Below are positions 1 through 11,920 of a stretch of 64,000 nt of DNA, piece after piece (within the stretch, counting starts at the first letter, position 1; every line of letters begins with the position of its first letter). This stretch comes from Scleromitrula shiraiana (lineage: Eukaryota; Ascomycota; Leotiomycetes; Helotiales; Sclerotiniaceae). A program made the translations under genes and the position numbers. Under the pieces are notes generated by a model. It did no database searches and was not told where the DNA came from. It saw only the letters and a program-made list of their open reading frames with translations. The stretch spans positions 1,364,001 through 1,428,000 of the forward strand of contig JABELC010000007.1 in the NCBI GenBank assembly GCA_028455995.1, read 5' to 3'.

Positions 1-327
1 AATGCTACAAATAAATGCTTCTCCAACGGCAATTCTCTGGTGGAGGATCTATCTAAATATATTTTCATGATATGAAACCATTATGTACTATGAAACTTAT
101 TCAATGATCGTAAGTATGATGATTACTTTCCCAAAACGCCTGAATCTTTTCAATCATTAATCATCAATCAACCTGACTACATCTACAAATCCCGAACCCA
201 AATGCGCCAGCGACCTAATATGGTCAACATATCCATTTAAACCAAATATATCTATCCTTCCATACATACATTATGAATCTTCCAACCCATAACTCCATAA
301 CCCAAACCCAAAACATCTCATCTCATC
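1..327. other. Gene-free left edge
   Basis: No open frame with coding character is visible. The stretch is AT-rich and is the 3' flank of the minus-strand BTB gene. A short TCTCA repeat lies at about 318-335, just before its stop codon. Confidence 0.5.
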
Positions 328-1602
328 TCATCTCAAACGTAAAGTCTTCGGATCCCCACAACTTCTACAACCAAGCTGCACAACATATTCCTCCCCATCA
401 TCTCTGGGTCCACAATCCGCACACAAAACCTTCTCCACAACCCTAACCTCCGAATCTCGACTCTCAACCAACAATATCATAACATCTGTCCAGAACTCCT
501 CATTCTGACAAAACACTTCATGCAACATCTTCTTGACACTATTCTCCGACAAGATATTTTTGATTTCCTGCACCGCAGCTTCAACCAACGCATCACGCAA
601 GCCGGGATTTGACGTGGTGGTTTTGGAGTAGATGCGAGAGATGGAGTTGAAATAGACCGGGAGTGAAGTAATCTGAGTATTGAGGGTATGACGAAAGGAT
701 TCCGCAGATAAGGATTCAAGAGCTGGGATTTTCAGTTGCATGCTGAGGTAGAAGATGCTCTCGTGGAGGGGTAGAGAGAATGCCGGCGCAAATTGATAGG
801 TTGTATTCGGTGGGATCGTGTAGGCTGAGGTATAGAGGTATTCCATGAGTGCCGTGACAGCATCATGATCAAACTCATCGAGACGAAGTATATCTGTCTG
901 TTAGTTGTCAGTAGGATATAATATGCCAAGTGCATGTTTATCTAGATAACAAGAAATAAGGTAAACGCACCAAAGTATTTGGACTTGCTTGGATCATGGA
1001 CTCCAACACGGACGATTGAGAGCAAACAACCACTTTATGGGCATTCCATCGACGCGAGCCATGAAAGATAGTCAGATCTGAAAATTTGCCCGAGAGAAGC
1101 GATCTAAGATTTATCATCACCATCAGTTCTTCCATCACGTACGCGCCACGCATTCACAACTGCACAAACAAAAGAAAAAGAGCAAGGAGGTAAAAACATA
1201 CGATCTCAACGCCTCAAGAGGCCCCTCCAAACCCGGTACCTCTCTACCATCCTCCTCACTCGTACTCCCATCACTTCCACTCCCACTCCCACTCGCACTC
1301 CTGCTATACTCAGCCTTACTCCCATCCCTAAGTGTGTCACGCAACGTCTCCGAAGACATGCCCAGATCTTCCTGTTCAATCTTCGCCTTTCCTCTAATAA
1401 TCTTAGAATCCTTCTCGAATTGAATCTCGTTCATTAATTGCTGTTCCAAAGCGACGGTATCTATCAAATTCACAGACGGCTCTTGGGGTTTTCGCGAGCT
1501 CGAAATAGTTGATGGTGCTGTGTCGGGGCGTTTGGGTGGTTGGTATGGTTGGTGTGGGGATGAGGGGATAAGGAGATTTAGTTTGACGCGTTGGGGTGAC
1601 AT
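328..1602 (-). CDS. BTB/POZ domain protein, three exons
   Basis: Predicted 367-aa protein from exons 1602-1202, 1103-971 and 897-328; the lengths sum to whole codons. Residues 1-130 are Ser/Pro-rich and low in complexity (an SGSGSGSDGS stretch), so probably disordered. The BTB fold follows. Exon 2 carries the usual start, GKFSDLTIFHGSRRWNAHK then VVVCSQSSVLESMI. Exon 3 carries ILRLDEFDHDAVTALMEYLY, the acidic/aromatic block that closes BTB domains. The C-terminal 150 residues contain a possible zinc pair (CADCGP and CRSCGD). BTB proteins dimerise and often act as substrate adaptors for Cul3 ubiquitin ligases; fungal members with only a BTB domain mostly lack assigned functions. The start is the first in-frame ATG, preceded by a purine-rich leader. 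A role as an E3 adaptor is inference. Confidence 0.85.
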
Positions 1603-2258
1603 AATTAGCTAAGTAGGTAATTTTGGATTCGTTGGCGAGATAAGGCGGAATAGGAAGGAAGGAAGGAAGGGAGGTTGGGGGTAGAGAGTGAATTAGAGGT
1701 GGAAAAGAAATGTTAAAAATTAAAGCTTGAGTGAAGTGAAATTATCTTGATGTTTGAGTTGATGCAATGAGAAGTGCGTGCCGCATTGCATGCATGCATG
1801 ATTCCAAAATTTATGGACATTATTAAAAATAAAGAAGAGAAATTATTGACCCCTTATTGAAAGTTTCGAAACACGCATTTAACGTTTGCATGTTCTTCCA
1901 TGTTCTTCCAGCACGATTTTAACAAGATATTGTCTCGAACGAAAAAATGGAAAAGCAAAAGAAATGATATGCTTTTTTCTTCTACACCAAGAGCAATGCC
2001 ACAACATGCTATCAAACAACGACATCTCCACAGGTCTACTTTGTTATTAAGTCAGAGAATCATGTAGAATTTTGAAAGTGAACCAAACATATACTTGAAC
2101 ACGTTGTAGAATTAACGGAAATTGACTTGATTTGATTCATACCTAAGCTTGCAAACTTGAATTTCCAATACTCCACGCCAATTACCGTTCATTATAATCT
2201 CATAAAAAGTGATAATACAATATCTTACGAACCATTAATCCCCCCCTCCCCTCATTAT
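1603..2258. other. Intergenic region between BTB and DUF1295 genes
   Basis: No gene is supported. It holds a GGAA-type purine run near 1655-1672, a TGCATGCATGCATG run near 1787-1801 and a duplicated TGTTCTTCCA at about 1890-1911. It contains the promoter of the BTB gene and the 3' flank of the DUF1295 gene. Confidence 0.4.
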
Positions 2259-3914
2259 TCACAAAAGCTCCCTAACCCCCTTCTCAAGCACCACACCTCC
2301 AGCGCCAATTACCGCAATAATCCACACCCACTTATTCTTAAGCTCATCTGCACTAGGCCAGAAGCTGTTCTTCTCCTGTCTATATGCCTTCAAGTCTTCA
2401 TACTTCTTTGTATCGACCTTTGCATATCTCTCTTCTTGGTTTGCCTCGTTCTCCCCATCTCCTCCTACATATCTTAAGAATGCGTAGTTTGCAGCTGGTG
2501 CCAGTAACATAAATGGATGGAAGAGACCTGCGCCATAGAGGATGAGTGGGAATGAGGCGTGGATGAGTGCATCGCCGAGATAACTGGTTCGGTTGTTAGT
2601 GTTTGAATTTCGAAAGAAAAGAGGGGGCGGGCGGGAGGGAACTTACTTTGGATGTCTGACAATACTCCAGATTCCTTCCCTCAATAAGCCGGTCTTTCCT
2701 TCTTTCTTATGTGCCTCCAATTGGAAATCTGCACCGGCTTCCAAAGCATAACCAGCAGTAAAGAAAAAGATACCCGCAGTATTAGCAATCTGCCATTCGG
2801 GATTACTTGGTAGTGGTGACAACGAAAGAAGCATTTCAGGTGCAGCTAGAGCCATAGTAAACGGTAAAGAAATAAAAGATTGAAAAACAGCTTCGGGAAG
2901 GAAAACCGAGAATAATGACTTATTCCAGAAACCAGAAGTTTCCTTCGCAGCAGTATATCGAGCATCATCCTTGCCACGAGTGTATGAGCGAGAAGTTACA
3001 CGGTAGAATAAACGGACGGACCAAGCAGTAAGACCAGCAAGGATAAGCTTTTGTGGATAGGCAAGAGATGACCATGTTGAAGGAATATCAAAATTGTTTC
3101 GTTGGAGAGCAGCAGTCCAGGATGTGACTAGAGGACCAAGTGGCCATAAATAATCTTTGAGATCAAGTCGGTTTGTGAGACGTGCGATAGTATAGGAGAT
3201 GAGTGATAGAGAAGTGTTGCTTGCTAGTGCAGGAAGAAAACTGCGTTGAAGAAGACCGACCGCGGTTGCGTTGACTTGCGGATTCCAAGGTGGAATTCTA
3301 AGATGAGATCCGTAACTATCTTGTCCCAGGCCAGTATTGTTGTTATTTGAAGTTGATGCTTTACCTACAACACAATATTGTCAGAGAAGAATCATTCCTT
3401 TGCAATAAGACTAATTACCAAGATCCGCCAAACCAAAGGACGATTTCTTTTCAGTCGGAACCGGATATCCACCAAAATGATAACCATAAGTATCCTGTTC
3501 AGACCTCATATTCATCCCCGACGTTCTCTCCGTTGAAATAGGATGCCCCCCAAAATGCGACCCGTAAGTGTCTTGCTCCGATCTCAAATGCAATTTCCCC
3601 GCCTTCTCCACCGGAATGGGATGACCTCCAAAATGGGAGGCATATGTATCCTGCTCCGACCTGATATTTAACTTCCCCGCCTTCTCAACCGGGATCGGAT
3701 GGCCCCCAAAATGCGACGCATAGGTATCCTGTTCCGATCTCAACGAGGATACTTTTTCAAGAGGGATGCGGTTGCCTCCGAAATGTGATGCGTAGGTTTC
3801 TTGTTCAGCTTTCATGTTTTGGGGTATTGATGATGCTGGTGAGGAGGAGGTGGCTTTTTCAATCGGGATGCGATTTCCTCCGAGATGGGAGGCGTAGGTG
3901 TCTTGTTCAGACAT
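2259..3914 (-). CDS. DUF1295 membrane protein with six N-terminal SEQDTY-SHFGG repeats
   Basis: Predicted 512-aa protein from exons 3914-3419, 3364-2647 and 2583-2259 (GTAATT-TAG and GTAAGT-CAG introns; total in frame). The C-terminal 300 residues match DUF1295 (steroid 5-alpha-reductase/ICMT-like superfamily): several hydrophobic spans, GIWSIVRHPN then YLGDALIHASFPLILYGAG, the usual cofactor-site region of the fold. Known relatives are predicted ER-membrane reductases or methyltransferases whose substrates are mostly unassigned. The N-terminal 165 residues are unusual: six tandem copies of a roughly 27-residue unit with core SEQDTY-[AG]-SHFGG-x-x-IP-x-EK. A weaker seventh copy (GQDSYGSHLRIPPWNP) crosses the first splice junction, so the repeat module is joined to the membrane domain in one reading frame. 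The middle copies are nearly identical, indicating recent unit duplication. The repeat has no function that I recognise. Confidence 0.85.
3419..3914 (-). repeat. Six coding tandem repeats of about 75-90 bp
   Basis: Exon 1 of the DUF1295 gene consists almost entirely of this array. Each copy encodes SEQDTYASHFGG-like sequence, then IP-x-EK and a variable 5-9 residue linker. Copies 3 and 4 share the same HPIPVEKAGKL segment, which suggests unequal crossing-over or slippage. The periodicity is a multiple of three, so copy-number change keeps the frame. Confidence 0.85.
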
Positions 3915-4699
3915 TTTTCATTTGTGATAAATTAATTGATGGATGGATAGATAGATAGATAAAATCAATGGATTGTATTATATTTGTGTTGTATTTTTCT
4001 TATGGATGAAAGAACAATCAATATTCAATCAAGTATGAAAGAAACAAGATGAAATAGCATAGAATAAGATAGCTCAACCTCGGAGCATGTAAATCATGCC
4101 ACTTACTTATGCTCTGCTTTATTATCAGTTGATCAAGCTCGCTCGCCGAGCTCAAGCTTCACTTCTTAGCTATGACGTTAAAGGCGTAGATCATCTCCAG
4201 GGTTCCCCGCCTCGGAGCTTGGGGGTCATTTAAACGGTCTCTTCAGTAAGGAGTAAATAACAGCTAAGAGACCAATTGGTACGACTTTATATATTATTAT
4301 TATCATATCAACACGCTCGCATAAGGAAATTCTCTTGCGAAATATATGGGTTTCTTTCAGATGAGTGAAGGGTGAAATCGTTTGCAACCTCGGCTCATAC
4401 TTGCTGACTAATGATGCTAATTCGTCTGAAGATTCTGAAGATCTGGAGGGGTTCATCAAAGCCAACTGAAACTGAAGACATGTAACAAACTAATTTGATA
4501 CTCTACCGATTTCAGTTTATAGCCAGATGGAGATATTTGATATCATATTATTAGATGGAATTGAATATTTAATGAGTGTGCAGCAAAAATGTAATATCTT
4601 CAAAGTTTGTGTTAGGATAGCTACAACATCTACAATGTGACTTATAAAGTTCTACCTCTACATTTATAGATGTATTAGTCTAGTCTACTGCCACTTTTA
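3915..4699. other. Intergenic region with no supported gene
   Basis: It contains a short (GATA)n run at about 3944-3961 and the promoter of the DUF1295 gene. A 79-codon minus-strand frame at 4226-4465 lacks recognisable domains and coding bias. Nothing else is evident. Confidence 0.4.
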
Positions 4700-6307
4700 C
4701 TAAACATCTAATTCCCTCACCGTACCCCTCCCAACCTCCTTTCCCCTATCCTCCCTATCCATTCCCATTTCCTCATCCTTCCCTCCTCTCTCCAATCTCC
4801 CCAACTCAATCCCCATCCCCATCCCCACTCCCTCACCGTCTCTCGCATCAACCACCGCCCCTCCATCTCTTTCCCTCCCCCCCTCCACCCACCTCCTCCA
4901 AGGCCCATAAACCACGACCGACCCCACTCCACCCACAACAAAAAGTCCACAAATTCCACCCCCAATAACATCAAAATGATCTCCCGCATTGTTAACCCCA
5001 TCCCAAAAACTACCTGTTGCAAAATTCGCTATCAACGATAGTAACTGTATTGTTCCGATACATATAGCCACCAGGACTGTGATACCTGTTAATACGATGG
5101 AGTAGTAAAGAATTGCTACTTTATCGCGAGCGAGTGATGTGGATGTGTATAGGGTCATCATTAGGGCACCATCTGTGGTGTCGAGGAGACACATTCCAGC
5201 TAACAATATCATATTATCAATACCAATCCATATCAAGTTTGAACGAATGAACGAAGTCCGAGAGGAAAAATACATACCAGTAAATAAAACAGGAAAAATC
5301 AAAATCAACCAAATACTAGTCCCTTTCGCTCCCTCCACAGAAGCAATCCCAAGAACCGCAATTTCACTACTAGTATCGAAGCCCAGACCGAAAAGTACAC
5401 CCAATGGATACATTTTCCACGGACGATCAACAACTTTAAACACTCGTCTAAGGATTCTCATCATAATCCCCGCACCCTCAAAACCCAGGCCATCATCTTC
5501 ACCCCCCTCATTCCCATTCCTCAAAACTTGTTTCAGCGCTTTAACCAACTTCCACAAGATATACGCATTACCAATTCCCAACAAAATTAACACGGAAGCA
5601 GAAATTGCGGTTCCAATTATACCGCCTATGTTTTGGAAACTGTGGAAGCGAGATTCTAGAGCTCCTGAGGTGGCGGCTACCACGATACAGGTTAGGATTA
5701 CAATGGTGGAATGGCCGAGGGAAAACCATGTTCCTACTGTTACGGGTTGATTGTGTGCGGTTTCTGAGATACCGCTGCTACTGCTAGGAGATTTGGAGGA
5801 GGCGATTAGACGGCGTGTCATTAAGTCGATGGCGGATATGTGATCTGCGTCGCTTTTGAATTGAGAAGGGGGTGTTAGTTTTGTAGTAAAGATGGTGAGA
5901 TGGTTTATCGGATGATTATATTAGGACCAAACAAAATGAGCAGAGATATTTGACAGTATCAATTGAAAGTTGATCTTATCGAAGACAACCTGGAACATTG
6001 GAAGATAGAAATGAGATAGAAAATTCATGGGATGCAGATATTGATTGATTCACTAAAATTCAAAATCAAGACCGATAAGACAAAAGTATACTTACAGAGC
6101 ATGTCTCAAACCAAACGTATAAGACAAAACAGCCGAAGAAGAGAGTAAAGGATGAGAACGCAAGATGATAGCTACGACAATCCAAATGATAACATTAATG
6201 CAAACCAGGATGGAGATTATCCGAATGGCGGGATAAGGTAGGAAACGGATTTGAGGAGGGAGCTTTGCAATTAAGGGGTGAAGACATGTTGGAGGCCTAG
6301 GGGACAT
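4700..6307 (-). CDS. nic1: NiCoT family high-affinity nickel/cobalt transporter
   Basis: Predicted 454-aa plasma-membrane Ni2+/Co2+ permease from two exons, 6307-6096 and 5852-4700 (GTAAG...AAAAG intron; whole codons). The splice joins YTFGLRHAL to DADHISAIDLMTRR, rebuilding the NiCoT signature R-H-A-x-D-A-D-H-I in helix II, whose His/Asp residues bind the metal. Later signatures are present: FSLGHSTIV, LFGLGFDTSSEIAVLG and a hydrophobic core with about eight membrane spans. The C-terminal 60 residues are charged and Gly/Glu/Arg-rich, probably cytosolic. In fungi this family (S. pombe Nic1) mainly supplies nickel to urease. Length is within the family's usual range. Function is confident; the symbol is by homology with S. 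pombe. Confidence 0.93.
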
Positions 6308-7658
6308 CTCAAATTTGAGATCTCAGATGAACGAGAGAAGGAATATGAAAGATTGTACAGTAGAGAAATATCAGAAGTTTGAAAATTTTGATATGATACG
6401 GGTGGGGTGGGGTAGAAAATTACCCCGCCAAGAGCAGTATCTTGCATCTTGGGTCTATAGAAGTCAACGTAGGAGCTCATGCTGGCGTAGATTGTCTCTC
6501 AACATCTTGTTGAACCCATTTGCTCTCATTGCTTCAGATGATACCTTATCTTTGAAGTTTGTTGAATTGATCGGGTGTACTTGTTAAAAGGGTAGTTAAG
6601 TATGTAAGTGAATGTCGGTCCGGAATCGCTCTGAAAACTTTCTCGTTTGTTGGGTCAGCCATAAACCCAGACATAGCATCTCAACTTCCATGACTTTCTT
6701 CTTGACCGATGTTTGGATGTAATAGTAGAGTTAATTAAAAGCCTCTTCATTCCCAAATCTAGAACCAAAGCCAACCCAAGTTGCACGATATGTGTTGTCA
6801 AACGTGGGAAAAAGAGTTTAATGCATTATATTTATTATGCATATGAAATGCAAGTTGCTGAATATTGCCCAGTTGTACTTTGATTTTGAGGCTTAGCCAA
6901 GGAATTTGGAAAAAAGTGATTCGTATTTGAGGTATAAATTGTTTCTCCAATGATGATGAAAGCCTTGATGTTGAATGAAATCGAATCGAATGAACTGCTG
7001 TTGAATCTACATCGTCATCATAAGCTGGTAAATATTCGGTGAGTTTCTGTAGAATTCGAAACCTCAATATTCAATGAATTATGTTCTCCAATCTCGATTA
7101 TAACCCGGATGGATACGTAAAAGTGTGAAGTTATTATAAACTGTTAACATCATAGAGCTGTACCGGGCCGATAAGTAACTTGATATTGATGGGTATACCG
7201 ACCCACACATAGCTACCGTCACCGTGTTTCGAAGTTCTCCGTAGAGATTTAAATAGCTTCGAAAAGGCCTCGTTCATCGATTATCAATTATCGACGATGG
7301 TAAAGAGGGTCCACTTATGGCTCGGACATCAACCTGATGATATCCCCCACATCAATATGCATGCAACTGATGATTCTGATTCTGATTCTGATTCGTATTC
7401 TATTTCTATTTCTATTTCGAATATGTTCGATTGGTTGGTGATGTCACTTTTTATTCAGAAACCAACACTGTGAGATCAATATCAAGTTATCCATTTCAAT
7501 ATTGTATGCTGACATCAATTCTTAGAATAAGTAGATGAAAATGACAATTAGTCTAAGATTGAAAGGGATGTTTGAAAAGAAGACCAAATGGTATACTATT
7601 TGTGCTACTATAGTAATAAAATTTATAATATCAAAAATCCAGCTGAAACCTTAGCAAA

Positions 7659-7740
7659 AGATATTGAACAAAAGATATTGAATCAGATATTGAATCAGAT
7701 ATTGAATCAGATATTGAATCAGATATTGAATAAGATATTG
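7659..7740. repeat. 12-bp tandem repeat
   Basis: About six to seven copies of a unit reading CAGATATTGAAT, with edge variants that have AAAG or TAAG in place of TCAG. It is non-coding and lies between two genes. Confidence 0.85.
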
Positions 7741-7929
7741 TTTCGTAGTTTGTAGATGACATTAGATTGTAGGTACAGTAGTACAAGATATGTACGGCAC
7801 GTATACCGGTAATCTCATACCTACTCTGTACTCGGTAATAGACAAGTAGTAGCTAGTATATAGAGGACAGTGATAATGAATACATACTAATAAGCAACGT
7901 ATGCTTGCATTGCCAATTGGTATCCATGA

Positions 7930-8079
<150 letters not shown>

Positions 8080-8702
8080 CTAAGTACCGGTACCCAGACA
8101 GAATCTAAACGCTCTTTCTCTTTCAATAGATTCTATCTATCCTTCATATTGATGGAAATAATCAATTTTACTATAAGTTAGTAACAAAAACATTAATAAA
8201 TCAAAAATCTGGTGCCGCCCTCGAGCCGCCCAATTTCAAAAAAAGAGCCCTGGTGTTGTTGTAACTTGTAAGCGTGTACCACTTTGTACCACTTTGTGTA
8301 CCTATGATGATTTTACGGAGGGGGTATGAAAGAACGTCATAGGATCAATTTTTTGAATACCCCTGTAAATTGCCCCTCACTTGACATTTTAGTGTGGAAT
8401 TTATCTAAAGAACCATGAAACGATTCCTTTTCCTTCTAACGAGTACTTTTAAAATTCCAATTACGTTGAGACTGATGATGAATTAACAAGTCCCACCCAA
8501 AGTTCCCCAACTTTCTTAAGAATAAATACTCCTCTTCCTCTCCCTTTTCATTCATCTCTTTTTACTTCATTCCACACATCAATCATCAATTCTTTCATCA
8601 AAGAAATCTTCAATACTCAATACTCAAAACTTTCTTCAATTTCATATTTGAATTTAAATTCTACCTTTTTTTTAAAAAATTTAATACACATACTTCTTCA
8701 TC

Positions 8703-9617
8703 ATGCCTATCGCTATTCCAAAAGCTGAGGAACTCAAGGACCTCTTTTCCTTAAAGGGAAAGGTTGTCGTCGTTACTGGTGCTTCCGGTCCAAGAGGAAT
8801 GGGTATTGAAGCTGCACGAGGATGTGCTGAGATGGGAGCTGATCTTGCTATCACATACTCTTCCCGCCCAGAAGGTGGTGAGAAGAATGCCAAGGAGTTG
8901 GCAGAGAAATATGGTGTCAAGGTTAAGGCATACAAGTTAGACATTGGTGACTACGCCAGTGTTGAGAAGTTGGTTAAGGATGTCATTGCAGAGTTCGGAA
9001 AGATTGATGCTTTCATTGCCAATGCTGGAAGAACTGCTGATTCTGGTATCCTCGATGGCACCGTTGAGGCTTGTAAGTTTAACTATTCATAGTAGATACA
9101 ATCATTCTCATTGATACTAACTTCACTTCACAGGGAACGAGGTCATCCAAACCGATCTTAACGGAACCTTCCACTGCGCAAAGGCTGTTGGTGCTCACTT
9201 CAAGGAGCGTGGAACTGGATCCTTCGTCATCACTGCTTCCATGTCCGGTCACATTGCCAACTTCCCACAAGAACAAACCTCATATAACGTTGCCAAGGCT
9301 GGATGTATCCACATGGCACGATCCCTCGCCAACGAATGGCGTGACTTCGCTCGTGTCAACTCTATCTCCCCAGGTTACATTGACACTGGTCTTTCCGACT
9401 TCGTTGACCAAAAGGTCCAAGACTTGTGGAACTCTATGATCCCAATGGGTCGTAACGGTGACGCTAAGGAGTTGAAGGGTGCCTATGTCTACTTGGTATC
9501 CGATGCATCAACCTACACTACTGGAGGTAAGTACTCATCAACTTTCAACTACCATAAGAACAATACTAACTATCCTCAGCTGATTTGGTCATCGACGGTG
9601 GATACACATGCAGGTAA
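8703..9617 (+). CDS. MTDH: NADP-dependent mannitol dehydrogenase (SDR family)
   Basis: Predicted 266-aa cytosolic enzyme from exons 8703-9072, 9134-9526 and 9580-9617 (GTAAGT donors; CAG acceptors). It interconverts mannitol and fructose with NADP(H), part of fungal mannitol storage and antioxidant metabolism. Classical SDR features are present: cofactor motif VVVTGASGPRGMG (residues 22-34, TGxxxGxG type), IANAG, an ITASMSG catalytic serine, and YNVAK (Y-x-x-x-K). The Asn-Ser-Ile-Ser-Pro-Gly segment follows, and the C-terminus is DGGYTCR, as in fungal mannitol dehydrogenases. Length equals the family norm. The promoter is pyrimidine-rich. The start is the only ATG that gives the conserved PIAIPKAEELKDLFSLKGK N-terminus. 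Mannitol dehydrogenase is favoured over generic SDRs by this end-to-end family similarity. Confidence 0.93.
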
Positions 9618-10261
9618 ATGCATTAAAACGATGTTACGAAAGGAATGATACCGGGAATTTGGAGTTAAATCATGGTGGTTGGAACTTTTAGCGAAAATGT
9701 AATGAAATACTGATTTGACATCTAAACTTTCTCTTTGTGATGTGCAATGCAATGTAATCGTCAAGATGGCCATTGGCAAGTGACAATATCCAATTAATCA
9801 CTTAGAAAGTGGTTGATTTTATGCATAAAATCTGAGGAAGGTGTTGACGTCTTTAGGCCAGTATCCACCCCTGAGCTTTTTCATTCAATATTTTGTTTCT
9901 GATAAAAAAAAGTCATAAAGCATATCATATTTTCTAAACCATGTTCCTCCAACATCAATATTTCAAAGGGATAATAACTCCATGCTAAAGTTTTTATCTG
10001 GCTGTTTTCAATCTAGTCAATACTAGCCTCTCCAATAATGGTGTTTGATGGAGAACTCTGTCTGGTCTTCATAGAAGAAAAGATTTCTAATGAAAAGATA
10101 TCGATTCTTAGATTGACTCGGTATAATGCATCCCTCGAACTCCTCCAGAGAAATTATTCCCTCCAGCAGCTTGAATATATCCACCCTAACCGACATAAAA
10201 AAAATAACTAAACGCCAAAAGAGATCCCAAATCTTCATCCGCCTCTAATCGCATATGTCAT
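9618..10261. other. Gene-free stretch after mannitol dehydrogenase
   Basis: AT-rich 3' flank with no repeat array or frame that resembles a protein family. Confidence 0.4.
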
Positions 10262-11042
10262 TCAAAAGGATCTTCCCCCCTCCACCCCCTCAAACAACCG
10301 CTCCCACTTCCTCAAAAACCCCTCCGACATATCCCACCCACTTATATCCCACGGCGGCGACCAAGCAATAATCCCCCATTTCTCCTCATCATCATCATCG
10401 GGAAACCCCTCATACAAACCTCCTATACAACCCGCCCATAGATCATCCTGATCAAACGTACCAGCCGCTCGAATTAGGCGATCTCGTCCTTCTGCGCACG
10501 GAAACACATCAATTCAATCGCCGCGTGGGACTGTTTGTTGGAGCATAGTGGGCAGCAGTGAAGAGAGCAGGAGCGCCGGATTCGAGAGGTACGGTACCAC
10601 GAGTATAGTTTCAATCTCGCAAGCTAGCGGCGTACCGAGGATTCCGGAGATATGGGTGCGGTGTGCGGCGGGCCCGTGGAGAACGTTGAATTGGAGAGGG
10701 TGATGGGGTGGTTGGAGCTGAGGGGAAAGATGATGTTGGATTGTTTTTTTCGGGCTTTGGGGGTTGGGAGGGGGGCTTGGGGGTTGTAGAGGTGTTTGAT
10801 GCGGGAGGCGGGGATGGTGGAGATGGATTGGGAGGAGTTGTTCCGGCATTCTATTAGGGCTTTTGATTTGCGATTGATCGGTGACGTTTCGGTTGAGGAG
10901 CCGGCTGCTTCTTCGACTTTCTTCGCTAGTGCTTTGCGTTTGCCTTTTGGGTTGTTAGCTTGATGATTGGATTTCCTTGAGTACGGTCGTTCAAGGTGTT
11001 GATGTTTTCCTTCTCGCCCACGAAGATATTCTTACTTGACAT
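10262..11042 (-). pseudogene. Decayed DUF3425 (bZIP-type) transcription factor gene
   Basis: The C-terminal DUF3425 signature is readable on the minus strand but in broken frames. One frame gives KKQSNIIFPLSSNHPITL. A shift near 10690 is needed to continue with QFNVLHGPAAHRTHISGILG and CEIETILVVPYLSNPALLL. An in-frame TGA at 10514-10516 stands where the family has the Trp of a PWID-like motif; a G-to-A change of TGG would explain it. Beyond it the frame gives IDVFPCAEGRDRLIRAAGTF, DQDDLWAGCIGGLYEGF and SEGFLRKWERLF, all characteristic of the domain. A basic stretch (NPKGKRKALAKKVEE) at about 10890-10960 may be the remnant of the basic region, but no leucine zipper is readable. Intact homologues are putative stress or secondary-metabolism regulators. 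Confidence 0.75.
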
Positions 11043-11920
11043 GTCTCTAAGACTTTCAAGGCAATCGGGTGTAGAAGCTTAGCAAGACCCTGTTGATTCT
11101 CGGCTGCCATCTATGCTTTCTAAAAACAGACTTCTTGGCTGGCTGCCTCTTGACAAGCAGACCGACTTACTACTCCTAACTCTTGACTCGCATGGAAGAA
11201 AAATATATTCTTTACTTACGATATGCCCTCGTGTTGAGTCTAGTTTGTGCCCGCCTGGGTGCTGCAGCATTCGTAGTTCCAGTCCAATCATCTTCCCTAT
11301 TTATCGCCTATACATGGTGAGCAAGTCGCATCATCTTACCGATTGAGAAGATCTAGTCTAGTACATGCCTTAGCCAATTGTGGCATTGACGCCAACTGGA
11401 TTGAATGTGCCTTTGCGGGTTGATAAACTAATCATGATGCCAGCAAACGTTATAATCTCCGTGATGATGAAACCGACAATAAATGAACAAGGTGATATGC
11501 AGCCTGCTCACATCTAGGATTATGCGCCAGGATTATAAACCCTACTACTTGATGATTTTCAAAGGTTGGGGATCCCGATGTGAGCCTCATGCTTCATGCA
11601 GCTGGCTCACTTGCTCACTTGGAATGTCCGAATTCTTCTAGAGATCGTTCTTTGAGATGTCCGAGTTGGATGTTCCATGCTTGGTACAAAGGGTCATGCA
11701 ACTTGCTCACAATATCTGATGATGGGAATAATGTTCAAGATGAAAGTATCTCAATTGTTGCTCAGTGAGAGCAATATAAATATCGTTGGAATGCCTTCTT
11801 CGATACATCTTTTTATATCATCAAAAACATCAAACTGAATTCATTACATTCAATTACTATCCGTTTCTCAGTAATACACTTTCAGACACACATCAACTCG
11901 ACTATCCAGTCATATTAAAA
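11043..11920. other. Gene-free stretch between two pseudogenes
   Basis: Short open frames on both strands (for example 11079-11291 minus and 11580-11768 plus) lack recognisable similarity or introns that extend them. The last 150 bp contain an AATATAAATAT promoter-like element near 11770-11785 and precede the decayed dehydrogenase. Confidence 0.4.

Noticed and set aside
5139..5750. 203-codon plus-strand frame
   Set aside because: It lies antisense to the nickel transporter exon, whose conserved motifs explain the sequence.
6315..6587. 90-codon plus-strand frame
   Set aside because: It lies in the leader region of the minus-strand nickel transporter and shows no family features.
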